15,637 nt of DNA. Origin: Pseudomonadota bacterium. GTDB lineage: Bacteria > Pseudomonadota > Alphaproteobacteria > Rhizobiales > Hyphomicrobiaceae. This document shows positions 6,428-14,026 of the stretch, piece after piece. Position 1 is the first letter of the stretch. Every line of letters begins with the position of its first letter. The DNA lies in NCBI GenBank assembly GCA_023412745.1, contig JAEZBZ010000158.1, positions 1-15,637 of the forward strand, given 5' to 3'. Under the pieces are notes generated by a model. The model was not told where the DNA came from. It did no database searches and saw nothing but the letters and a program-made list of their open reading frames with translations. The translations under genes were made by a program, and so were the position numbers.

Positions 6428-6883
6428 TCAGTCCGCCGCCGTGGCGGTGCTTTCGAGCTCGGGCGCGGGCTCGTCGGATTGCGCAATGGCGCTAGCGATG
6501 CCGCTGAGGAATTCGGTTTTCAGTTCTGCCAGATCGGTGCGTCCGGCCGTGCTTTCTCGCAGGGCGGGCAGGCTGGCGGTGCACGGTAAAGCGCGCGTTT
6601 CAGCGCCTTCGCGGCCGATCGCCAACGTCACGCAATTGGTGCTGTCGCGCGCCACCATCGTGGCGTGCGTCTCATGGGAGCCGGGCGCGACAGATGCCGT
6701 GGTTATGGTGCTTGTCGTCGGCGTTATGCTGACCTTCAGGTCGACATCCCAGAGCAGCGCGCCGGCCAGCAGTCCGACACAGGCCAAGCCGGGAACCAGC
6801 CAGCGCACATCGATCCCGCCGCGCCCATCGCTATCGCGTTCTGCTTTGCCGCTTCTTTCCAGTGCATTCTGGCCGGTGACCAT
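6428..6883 (-). CDS. Single-pass membrane protein of unknown function
   Basis: This is a 151-residue protein with a charged N-terminal part (about 26 residues, rich in Arg, Asp and Gly), one membrane helix (about residues 27-45, VRWLVPGLACVGLLAGALLW) and a soluble tail rich in Thr, Ala and Glu. The topology is probably N-in, with the tail in the periplasm. Two cysteines occur in the tail (NCVTLA and PCTAS) and could pair there. The start is ATG 6883, chosen because GAGGG lies eight bases upstream; an ATG 20 codons earlier (6943) has no ribosome site. The helix and the charged flanks support a real gene, but I do not recognise a family. Confidence 0.6.
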   Translation of the reverse strand: MVTGQNALERSGKAERDSDGRGGIDVRWLVPGLACVGLLAGALLWDVDLKVSITPTTSTITTASVAPGSHETHATMVARDSTNCVTLAIGREGAETRALPCTASLPALRESTAGRTDLAELKTEFLSGIASAIAQSDEPAPELESTATAAD

Positions 6884-7041
6884 GCTGCGTGCCCTCGGTT
6901 GCCATATCCTGGCGAAGGGCGAATCAGCGACCCTCTGCAGCATGATGCGGACAACCCTGTGGCAGCCGCAATTGCACGACAGCCACGGTCAGCAGGTGGC
7001 GGAGCCTATCCACCGCATTCTTGCACTTGCCCCGGTCAGGC

Positions 7042-7815
7042 TTAGAGCGAGCGTTGTCCCGGCGGCGTGCGACCTGGGCCACCGCCCCGTACCGGCGGCA
7101 CGAACATGCGGCTGGCGGAGCACATCCGGCGCTGATGCTCGTTGCTGCCGCAGGCGCGGAATTCGCCCTCGCGTGAGAAGCAGATGCGAACTTCCCGCAT
7201 CCGGTTGCCCGAACCACGGCATTCGACCGCCAGCATGTCGTATTTCAGCGCCGGGTTCGCGCGTACGAAGGCATCGGCGACATCGCCGGGGCTGATGGTG
7301 AAAGGCGCTGCCGGTGCAATGAAGCGCTCGGGAATCTTGATCTTCTCGAACAGTCGCCGCGACAGGTCGTAATAGCCTTCCGGCGTCAGGCCGGAGCAGG
7401 TGCCGTGCTTGCGGTATTCGTGAATGACGAGGCGCGGGCTGGGCATGATGTCGAGCATGCTGTTGATGATCGGGCGCGGCACGAACGGACGTTCGCGCGT
7501 GCGGCAGTATTCCGGATAGCCGCGCTCATACTGCGGCCACAGGCCGTGCAATACGAACGCATACGGCCGCCCGCGATTGGTGGCCTGGCACTGCGGGTCG
7601 GAATCGCCCTGGCGCAGATTTGCGCAATAGGTCGGGCTCCAGGACAGCACCAGCGTGTAATAGTCGAAGTCGCCGGCCGTGCTCTGCGATGGCGCGCGGC
7701 CCTGGCTGCTGCGCTGGGCTTCGGCGGGTGCACCAAACATCAGCGGCAGCGCCGCGGCGGCGACCAGTCCGGCGCTGCAAACGGCACGCACGGTTTTCAG
7801 AAATGCGGAAGTCAT
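7042..7815 (-). CDS. Exported ribonuclease T2
   Basis: This is a 257-residue protein. Residues 1-34 are a signal peptide ending in an AEAQ-like site, so the enzyme acts in the periplasm or outside. RNase T2 enzymes cut single-stranded RNA with little base preference through a 2',3'-cyclic phosphate. Both family active-site segments are present: FVLHGLWPQ (His90) and HEYRKHGTC (Glu133, His137, with neighbouring Lys136). Cysteines at 64, 76, 104, 140 and later can form the family's disulfides. The last roughly 60 residues are basic and Cys-bearing. The start is ATG 7815, with GGGGGAGA nine bases upstream; a GTG at 7839 overlapping the peptidase stop has no ribosome site. It follows the M20 peptidase gene by 20 bases, so they probably share an operon. 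The likely role is scavenging of external or periplasmic RNA. Confidence 0.93.
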   Translation of the reverse strand: MTSAFLKTVRAVCSAGLVAAAALPLMFGAPAEAQRSSQGRAPSQSTAGDFDYYTLVLSWSPTYCANLRQGDSDPQCQATNRGRPYAFVLHGLWPQYERGYPEYCRTRERPFVPRPIINSMLDIMPSPRLVIHEYRKHGTCSGLTPEGYYDLSRRLFEKIKIPERFIAPAAPFTISPGDVADAFVRANPALKYDMLAVECRGSGNRMREVRICFSREGEFRACGSNEHQRRMCSASRMFVPPVRGGGPGRTPPGQRSL

Positions 7816-7835
7816 CGTGATTGGTCTCCCCCGTG

Positions 7836-9233
7836 TCACGTGCGCGCCAAGCGATCCAGGATGCGCGCCCAGCTGCGCGCGCCCTTCCTGAAGCTCGTCA
7901 GATTGTACTTCTCGTTGGGCGAATGAATGCGGTCGTCCTCACAGCCGAAGCCGACCAGCAGGCTGTCCATGCCAAGTTGCTGCTTGAAGGTGGTGACGAT
8001 CGGGATGGAGCCGCCCGATCCCATCAGAGCGGCGGGGCGCTTCCATTCCTCTTCGAGAGCCTGGGCAACGGCCTTGACGTGCGGCGCGTCGGCATCGAAG
8101 CCCATCGCCTCGCTGCCGCGCGACTCTGTGAACTCGACCTTGCAGTCGGCTGGCGCCCGCGCGCGCAGGAAGTCCTGCAGATTTGCGATCACGCGCTTGG
8201 GATCCTGGCCCGCGACCAGCCGGCAGGTGATCTTGGCGGAGGCGCGCGATGGGATCACGGTCTTGGTGCCGACGCCCTGGTAGCCGCCGGTGATGCCATT
8301 GAACTCGCAGGTCGGCCGCGACCACATCTGCTCCAGGGCACTGTAGCGCTTTTCGCCGGCCGGGACGCTTAAGCCCACTTCTCCAAGATATTCGTCGGTG
8401 TCGAAACCGAGTCCGCGCCATTGCTTGAGCTGGCGCGCCGACGGCTTGACGATACCATCATAGAAGCCCGGCACGCGCACGCGGCCGTTGTTGTCATGCA
8501 GATCCGCCAGCATGTGCGTGAGTACGCGGATCGGGTTGGCGGCGGGGCCACCGTAGAGGCCGGAATGCAGATCGCGCGATGCGCCGGTGACGATGACTTC
8601 GGTCGAAGCGAGGCCTCGCAACATCAGGGTGATGCCGGGCGTATCCTTGTCCCACTGGCTGGTGTCGCAGACGAGGGCCAGATCGCAGCGTACATCCTTG
8701 CCGTGCTTGGCGAGAAAGCCTGGCAGGCTCGGCGAGCCACATTCTTCTTCCCCTTCCAGCAGCACCGTGATGGCGACCGGCAACTCGCCCGCAACCTGCT
8801 TCCAGGCCCGGGCGGCCTCGAAGAAGGTCATGAGTTGGCCTTTATTGTCTTCGGCGCCGCGGGCGACGATGACCTTGCCGTTGCCTTTCTCGGTGGCTAT
8901 GCGCGGCTCGAACGGGGGCGATTTCCAGAGATCGAGCGGGTCCGGCGGCTGCACGTCGTAATGGCCGTAGAACAGTAGGTGCGGTGTGCCCTTGGCGACC
9001 TTGGGGCGATCCTTGGCGACTACCATCGGATGGCCTGTCGTGGCGCGCACCGAGGCGTCGAACCCGATGTCACGCAGCGTCTCCGCGCACCACTCAGCGG
9101 CGGCGGTGCACTGGCTCTTGTGTGCGGGATCGGTGGAAATGCTTTCGATGCGCAGGAGCTGGAACAGCCGTTCGAGGGCTGCGTCCTGGGATTTGTCGAG
9201 CGCCTTGAGGACATCGGGAAGGTAGTTCGTCAT
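7836..9233 (-). CDS. M20-family metallopeptidase (dipeptidase-like)
   Basis: This is a 465-residue cytosolic di-zinc hydrolase with no signal peptide. The M20 metal and catalytic signature is complete: GHYDVQPPDP (His91, a metal ligand, and Asp93), ARGAEDNKGQ (Asp129, the bridging ligand), LLEGEEECGSP (Glu163, the general base, and Glu164, a metal ligand), VCDTSQWD (Asp190), the lid-domain DLHSG (His223), and a final RIHSPNEKYNL (His437). The length and motifs fit the M20/M25/M40 group near the carnosinase-type dipeptidases; amidohydrolase or desuccinylase substrates remain possible. It is the first gene of a probable two-gene unit with the RNase T2. Upstream on the minus strand is a TTGACA (9302-9297), but no good -10 was found at 16-18 bases. 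Confidence 0.92.
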   Translation of the reverse strand: MTNYLPDVLKALDKSQDAALERLFQLLRIESISTDPAHKSQCTAAAEWCAETLRDIGFDASVRATTGHPMVVAKDRPKVAKGTPHLLFYGHYDVQPPDPLDLWKSPPFEPRIATEKGNGKVIVARGAEDNKGQLMTFFEAARAWKQVAGELPVAITVLLEGEEECGSPSLPGFLAKHGKDVRCDLALVCDTSQWDKDTPGITLMLRGLASTEVIVTGASRDLHSGLYGGPAANPIRVLTHMLADLHDNNGRVRVPGFYDGIVKPSARQLKQWRGLGFDTDEYLGEVGLSVPAGEKRYSALEQMWSRPTCEFNGITGGYQGVGTKTVIPSRASAKITCRLVAGQDPKRVIANLQDFLRARAPADCKVEFTESRGSEAMGFDADAPHVKAVAQALEEEWKRPAALMGSGGSIPIVTTFKQQLGMDSLLVGFGCEDDRIHSPNEKYNLTSFRKGARSWARILDRLART

Positions 9234-9334
9234 GGAGCTGGATCGCCGTTGCGGATGGAAAGGGCTGGGTCAACACTGCGAAAGTCTGCCCCAGGCTGTC
9301 AAAGTAAAGCGAACGGTTGCGGCCTGATGCACGT

Positions 9335-9362
9335 TTGATTGCAGCGCAACACGGGGCTATGT
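9335..9362 (+). promoter_or_regulatory. Possible sigma-70-type promoter for ppdK
   Basis: TTGATT (9335-9340) and CTATGT (9357-9362) are separated by 16 bases and lie 48 bases before the ppdK start. Both hexamers are only partial matches, so this is a suggestion. Confidence 0.3.
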
Positions 9363-9409
9363 CATCGGTGGCCCGCACCGAGGCTGACGTTTATTGAAAA
9401 AGGTGACCA

Positions 9410-12130
9410 ATGAGGGACACTCGTACCGCAACTCCCGTCGAAGGCAAATGGGTCTATGCGTTCGGCGGCGGCAAGGCGGATGGATCTGCTGAGTTGCGCA
9501 ACCTCCTGGGTGGCAAGGGCGCCAATCTCGCCGAGATGGCCGAACTTGGCCTGCCGGTGCCGCCGGGCTTCACCATCTCGACCGACGTCTGCACGTACTA
9601 TTATGCCAACGACCGACGTTTGCCGAACGATCTCGACGCGCAGGTCGAGGCGGCGCTGGCCAAGGTCGGCGAAACCGTCGGCACAACGTTTGGTGATGCA
9701 ACCAATCCGTTGCTGGTGTCGGTGCGGTCCGGCGCGCGCTCCTCGATGCCGGGCATGATGGACACCATTCTCAATCTCGGTCTCAACGACGAGACGGTGA
9801 AGGGCCTGGCCGAGCGTTCCGGCGACGAACGGTTTGCCTATGACAGCTATCGGCGCTTCATCCAGATGTACTCCGACGTTGTTCTCGGCGTCGATCACGG
9901 TGTGTTCGAGGACATCCTGGAAGGGCACAAGTCGTCCAACGATTTCTTCGCCGATACCGATCTGGCGGCGGATGACTGGCGCGAGGTGATCGAAGGTTAT
10001 CGCGCCGCCGTGCAGGACGCGACGGGCAAGCCGTTCCCGCAGGATCTCCGCGCGCAACTGTGGGGGGCCATCGGCGCGGTGTTTGGCTCCTGGCAGAATG
10101 CGCGCGCGATTACCTATCGCCGCCTGCATGACATCCCGGATGCCTGGGGCACGGCTGTCACCGTGCAGGCCATGGTGTTCGGCAACATGGGCGACAACTC
10201 AGCCACCGGCGTCGCCTTCACGCGCAATCCGTCGACCGGCACCAAGGAGCTGTACGGCGAATTCCTGGTCAACGCGCAGGGTGAGGACGTAGTGGCGGGC
10301 ATCCGCACGCCGCAGAACCTGACCGAAGCCGCGCGCCAGGCGGCAGGCGAAAAATCGCCGTCTCTGGAAGCGCTGATGCCGGAGGTGTTCGGCGAGCTCA
10401 CCGATGTCTTCGCCCGTCTCGAAGCGCGCTATCGCGATATGCAGGACGTCGAGTTCACCATCCAGAACGGCAAGCTGTGGATGCTGCAGACGCGGTCCGG
10501 CAAGCGCACCACCAAGGCCGCGCTGAAGGTCGCCATCGATCTGGCGCAGGAAGGCGTGATCAGCCGCGAGGAAGCGGTGATGCGCGTGGAGCCGGCGGCG
10601 CTCGACCAGCTTCTGCATCCGACCATCGACCCCGATGCGAAGAAGGATGTCATCACGCGCGGCCTGTCCGCTTCGCCGGGTGCTGCTTCGGGTGAAATCG
10701 TATTCGACTCGGATCTGGCCGAGGAACTCAAGGGCAAGGGGCGCAGCGTCATCCTGGTGCGCGTCGAGACCAGCCCCGAAGACATCCACGGCATGCATGC
10801 GGCGGCCGGCATCCTCACCGCTCGCGGCGGCATGACCAGCCACGCCGCGGTGGTAGCGCGCGGCATGGGCCGGCCGTGCGTATGCGGCGCGGGACAACTG
10901 CGCATCGATACTAAGGCCGGGACGATGAGCGTCGGCGGTCAGACGTTTTCGGCTGGTGATATCATCACGATCGACGGTTCGACCGGCGAAGTGCTGAAGG
11001 GCACGGTGCAGATGCGCCAGCCGGAGTTGTCAGGCGACTTCGGAACGCTGATGTCATGGGCCGATGCGGCGCGCAAACTCGGCATCCGCACCAATGCCGA
11101 TACCCCGCGCGATGCTCGTCAGGCGCGAGAGTTCGGCGCCGAAGGCATCGGGCTGTGCCGCACCGAGCATATGTTCTTCGAGGCCGATCGCATCCTCGCC
11201 ATGCGCGAGATGATCTGCGCCGAGGACGAGGCTGGCCGCCGCAAGGCGCTGGCAAAGATCCTGCCGATGCAGCGCGCCGACTTCGAGGCGCTGTTCGAGA
11301 TCATGGGTGGTCTGCCGGTGACGATCCGCCTGCTCGACCCGCCGCTGCACGAGTTCCTGCCGCATGAGGAGAAGGAAGCCGCAGGCGTCGCCGAGGCGCT
11401 GGGCGTTCCGTTGGCCAAGCTCAAGGCGCGGGTCAGCGAACTGCACGAGTTCAACCCGATGCTGGGTTTCCGTGGTTGCAGGCTGGCCATCAGGTATCCT
11501 GAGATCACCGAGATGCAGGCGCGCGCGATTTTCGAGGCGGCGGTCAACGCGGCCAATCGCACGGGGCAAGCGGTGGTGCCGGAGGTCATGATTCCGCTTG
11601 TCGCCTACCGGCGCGAGTTCGACATCCTGCGCGGCGTCATCGACAAGGTCGCCAAGGAGGTCGAGAAAGAGACTGGCGCGACGTTGACCTATGACGTCGG
11701 CACCATGATCGAGCTGCCGCGTTCGGCGCTGCGTGCCGATGAGATCGCCGCTGGCGATCTTGGCGCGGAGTTCTTCTCGTTCGGCACCAACGACCTCACC
11801 CAGACCTGCATGGGTCTGTCGCGCGATGATGCCGGACCCATTCTGGAAAATTACGTCAAGCAGGGCGTGTTCGAGGTCGATCCGTTCGTGTCGATTGATC
11901 GCGACGGTGTCGGCGAGCTGGTGCGGATTGGAACCGAGCGCGGCCGCAAAGCGCGTCCGGGATTGAAGATCGGCATTTGCGGCGAGCATGGCGGCGATCC
12001 GGCTTCCGTCGCGTTCTGCCACGAGGCGGGACTGGACTACGTGTCCTGTTCGCCGTTCCGCGTGCCGGTCGCGCGGCTAGCTGCGGCGCAAGCTGCGATT
12101 TCCGGCGGTGTGAAAGCCAAGGACGGCTGA
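9410..12130 (+). CDS. ppdK: Pyruvate, phosphate dikinase
   Basis: This is a 906-residue enzyme, full length for bacterial PPDK, interconverting pyruvate + ATP + Pi and phosphoenolpyruvate + AMP + PPi in the cytosol. In order it has: an N-terminal ATP-grasp half with YAFGGGKADG and LLGGKGANLAEM (about 16-43), SVRSGARSSMPGMMDT (about 104-119); a central phosphohistidine domain with GGMTSHAAVVARGMG (His478 carries the phosphate; Thr476 two residues before it is the site regulated by PDRP-type proteins in relatives); and a C-terminal PEP-binding barrel with RTEHMFFE, the SFGTNDLTQ motif and KIGICGEHGGDP (Cys857, the active-site acid). The start is ATG 9410, just after AAAAAGGTGA; relatives start close to the KWVYAFGGG stretch. 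It is monocistronic, with its own terminator. PPDK may run toward PEP for gluconeogenesis. No PDRP gene is in the window. Confidence 0.97.
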   Translation: MRDTRTATPVEGKWVYAFGGGKADGSAELRNLLGGKGANLAEMAELGLPVPPGFTISTDVCTYYYANDRRLPNDLDAQVEAALAKVGETVGTTFGDATNPLLVSVRSGARSSMPGMMDTILNLGLNDETVKGLAERSGDERFAYDSYRRFIQMYSDVVLGVDHGVFEDILEGHKSSNDFFADTDLAADDWREVIEGYRAAVQDATGKPFPQDLRAQLWGAIGAVFGSWQNARAITYRRLHDIPDAWGTAVTVQAMVFGNMGDNSATGVAFTRNPSTGTKELYGEFLVNAQGEDVVAGIRTPQNLTEAARQAAGEKSPSLEALMPEVFGELTDVFARLEARYRDMQDVEFTIQNGKLWMLQTRSGKRTTKAALKVAIDLAQEGVISREEAVMRVEPAALDQLLHPTIDPDAKKDVITRGLSASPGAASGEIVFDSDLAEELKGKGRSVILVRVETSPEDIHGMHAAAGILTARGGMTSHAAVVARGMGRPCVCGAGQLRIDTKAGTMSVGGQTFSAGDIITIDGSTGEVLKGTVQMRQPELSGDFGTLMSWADAARKLGIRTNADTPRDARQAREFGAEGIGLCRTEHMFFEADRILAMREMICAEDEAGRRKALAKILPMQRADFEALFEIMGGLPVTIRLLDPPLHEFLPHEEKEAAGVAEALGVPLAKLKARVSELHEFNPMLGFRGCRLAIRYPEITEMQARAIFEAAVNAANRTGQAVVPEVMIPLVAYRREFDILRGVIDKVAKEVEKETGATLTYDVGTMIELPRSALRADEIAAGDLGAEFFSFGTNDLTQTCMGLSRDDAGPILENYVKQGVFEVDPFVSIDRDGVGELVRIGTERGRKARPGLKIGICGEHGGDPASVAFCHEAGLDYVSCSPFRVPVARLAAAQAAISGGVKAKDG

Positions 12131-12145
12131 TTTTCGCTTGCGTAG

Positions 12146-12184
12146 ACGGACGGAGAAACGCGCGCCTGTTTCTCCGTCCGTTTT
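12146..12184 (+). terminator. Strong Rho-independent terminator of ppdK
   Basis: ACGGACGGAGAAAC (12146-12159) pairs perfectly over 14 bases with GTTTCTCCGTCCGT (12168-12181), with an 8-base loop, and a T-run begins at 12181. It starts 15 bases after the ppdK stop. The minus strand lacks a T-run after the stem, so it works mainly rightward. Confidence 0.93.
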
Positions 12185-12192
12185 CCGCAGGA

Positions 12193-12546
12193 TTACTTCA
12201 GGCGCGAGTCCACGCAGCGGCCATTGGACCAATAGTGGAACGCGCCGCATTGGCCCGCATCGCGACCGCTCGGTGAGTCCGGATTGATGCGCCGAGGCGG
12301 CGCATAGTAGGACATTCCGGGCGAGGGGGTGTAGTTCGACGGTGGCGGATCATACGCGCGCGGCGGTCTTACAGCGCGCGGCGGACCCCAGTAGGCATAC
12401 GGCGGAGGCGTCCAGCCAGGGCCGTAGTAGGAATCGTCGTTGCCGTCGCTCCAATCAGGCGCGAACATTTGAGCCTTGACGGGGGGCGGACCGGCCGCAA
12501 TTGCGACGCCCGTGAGGGCCACGAGGCCCACAAGCCAGTATTTCAT
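12193..12546 (-). CDS. Small secreted Pro/Tyr-rich protein with C-terminal Cys pair
   Basis: This is a 117-residue protein. A signal peptide of about 25 residues (MKYWLVGLVALTG, then VKAQ) is followed by a low-complexity middle rich in Pro, Tyr, Trp, Ser and Arg (YYGPGWTPPPYAYWGPP and similar), probably extended and periplasmic or surface-exposed. The end is more ordered: QCGAFHYWSNGRCVDSR, with Cys100 and Cys112 placed to form a small loop. Similar short exported proteins ending in a CGxFHYW...C motif are familiar in Hyphomicrobiales, but their function is unknown to me. ATG 12546 has GGAG about nine bases upstream. The gene converges on ppdK and has no T-run terminator of its own. Confidence 0.8.
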   Translation of the reverse strand: MKYWLVGLVALTGVAIAAGPPPVKAQMFAPDWSDGNDDSYYGPGWTPPPYAYWGPPRAVRPPRAYDPPPSNYTPSPGMSYYAPPRRINPDSPSGRDAGQCGAFHYWSNGRCVDSRLK

Positions 12547-12811
12547 TGGTCAGACTCCGTGTGTTCGATGCATGGCGTATCGGCGCGTTAACCGATCGCG
12601 GAAGACACGGGTTCCTCAGCCGGTTGCTACGAATATCGCCCGCTGGCGGGCGAAGCGCATGAGGGCAAAGCAGGCGCCTCGTGTTGGAGAAGGTATTGCA
12701 ATATCAAGGGAAAGAGACGCCAGGTTTCAGCAAGCGACCAGCGCAACGAACCCGATACATGCGACATAGTCTCACGATGCCGTGAGCGGCGTGATTGCGA
12801 AGGCTAAGCGC
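12547..12811. promoter_or_regulatory. Intergenic region with a 7-8-bp palindrome
   Basis: No gene was seen in this 265-base gap upstream of the 12193-12546 gene. TCGCCCGC (12636-12643) and GCGGGCGA (12646-12653) form a perfect inverted repeat with a 2-base spacer, 90 bases upstream of the ATG. ATCGG/CCGAT arms near 12570-12587 form a smaller repeat. Either could bind a dimeric regulator; this is inferred. Confidence 0.35.
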
Positions 12812-13030
12812 TCAAATCTCGGCGGCGTCTTCTTCATCGAGCGTTGGACGGCGCGGACGACGGTCGCGCTTCGGCATCAAGGCCAGAATGATGATCAGCG
12901 GTGGGAAGATGAACGACCAGCCCATCCAAAACGAGTAGTCGCGCTTTTTCCACGCGGCCAGGAGCCCGGCAATGGCTGTTGCCCCAAGCGCCGTGGCACC
13001 CCAGATTACGATCCATTCGACCATAGTCAT
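12812..13030 (-). CDS. Two-helix mini membrane protein
   Basis: This is a 72-residue protein with two hydrophobic segments (about residues 5-27 and 36-52) joined by a short KKRDYSFW basic/aromatic loop, then a basic RRPRRP stretch and an acidic tail (DEEDAAE). The positive loop suggests a cytoplasmic hairpin, with both ends outside or inside depending on orientation. The start is ATG 13030; GTG 13042 or ATG 13024 are alternatives. It lies downstream of nadC on the same strand with a 117-base gap. Small proteins of this type are common and mostly unassigned; no function is proposed. Confidence 0.65.
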   Translation of the reverse strand: MTMVEWIVIWGATALGATAIAGLLAAWKKRDYSFWMGWSFIFPPLIIILALMPKRDRRPRRPTLDEEDAAEI

Positions 13031-13147
13031 CTCGCTCGCCACACCTTCGTCTGTTGGCTGCTTCGGCAGTTTAGCACGTGAGGGGTAAGTATGGCGAAAT
13101 GAAGCGAGCGCGCGCTTTTCACCTGTTACCGTGAATGTCGAGGCCGG

Positions 13148-14026
13148 TCAGGCTTGCGGCGCGATCTCGATATCGAGGCCGATGTCGAGCACCGACGCGG
13201 AATGCGTCAGCGCGCCGATCGAAATGAGATCGACGCCGGCGTCCGCGATGGCGCGAACGGTGTTCAGGTTGACCCCGCCGGAGGCTTCCGTGATCACCCG
13301 GCCGTCCACCATTTTCACAGCCTCGGCAAGCTGTTGCGGCGACATGTTGTCGAGCAGCACGGCGTCGATCGGATGCTGCAGCGCTTGCCTGAGCTGATCC
13401 AGCGTATCGACCTCGACCTCGACCTTGACCATATGCCCGGCGCGCGATTTGGCAGCCGTGATGGCGGCGGCGATACCGCCCGCAACCGCGATGTGATTGT
13501 CCTTGATCAGCACGGCGTCGAACAGGCCGATGCGGTGGTTCATCCCGCCTCCGGCGCGTACGGCGTATTTCTCGAACGCACGCAGGCCAGGTGTCGTCTT
13601 GCGCGTGTCGATGATGTGCGCGCGCGTGCCGGCGACGGCTTCAACATACGACCGGGTCAACGTTGCGATGCCGCTCATGCGCCCCAGGAAATTCAGTGCA
13701 ACGCGCTCGCCGGTCAGCAGTGAGCGGGCGCGGCCCGAGACGCGCGCCAGCGTAGCGCCGGCTTCGACGTGCGCGCCATCGGCCACCAGCGGCGTAAAGC
13801 TGACGTCGGCATCGAGGTGACGGAACGCTGCTGCGGCGACGTCGAGACCGGCAATCACACCCGGTTTGCGTACCGCGAATAAGGCTGTGGCGGTAAGATG
13901 CGGTGCGATCGTGGAGTCAGTGGTGATATCGCCGGCAAGACCGAGATCCTCCGCCAGCGCATTGGCGACTGCCGGGTCGATCAGCGCGGTGGGCAGGCTG
14001 GCGTCGAAACGCGTTCTGGTCGTCAT
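13148..14026 (-). CDS. nadC: Nicotinate-nucleotide diphosphorylase (carboxylating); quinolinate phosphoribosyltransferase
   Basis: This is a 292-residue cytosolic enzyme. It joins quinolinate to phosphoribosyl diphosphate, releasing CO2 and pyrophosphate, to make nicotinate mononucleotide, the third committed step of de novo NAD synthesis. The family core is intact: IIDTRKTTPGLR (about 138-149, with Arg142 and Lys143), RAGGGMNHRIGLFD (157-170, with His164 and Arg165), LIKDNHI (173-179, with Lys175), KVEVEVD (201-207), LLDN (224-227), and EASGGVNLNTV (247-257). The start ATG at 14026 overlaps the nadB stop by four bases (ATGA), with AGGTGAG just upstream, so translation is probably coupled. 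No Rho-independent terminator was seen after it. Confidence 0.97.
   Translation of the reverse strand: MTTRTRFDASLPTALIDPAVANALAEDLGLAGDITTDSTIAPHLTATALFAVRKPGVIAGLDVAAAAFRHLDADVSFTPLVADGAHVEAGATLARVSGRARSLLTGERVALNFLGRMSGIATLTRSYVEAVAGTRAHIIDTRKTTPGLRAFEKYAVRAGGGMNHRIGLFDAVLIKDNHIAVAGGIAAAITAAKSRAGHMVKVEVEVDTLDQLRQALQHPIDAVLLDNMSPQQLAEAVKMVDGRVITEASGGVNLNTVRAIADAGVDLISIGALTHSASVLDIGLDIEIAPQA

Noticed and set aside
7816..7839. GTG start of RNase T2 overlapping the peptidase stop (GTGA)
   Set aside because: No ribosome site precedes it, whereas GGGGGAGA is well placed for ATG 7815.
11054..12022. 322-codon open frame on the minus strand
   Set aside because: It lies wholly inside ppdK in antisense and its translation has no recognisable motifs; long shadow frames are expected in high-GC DNA.
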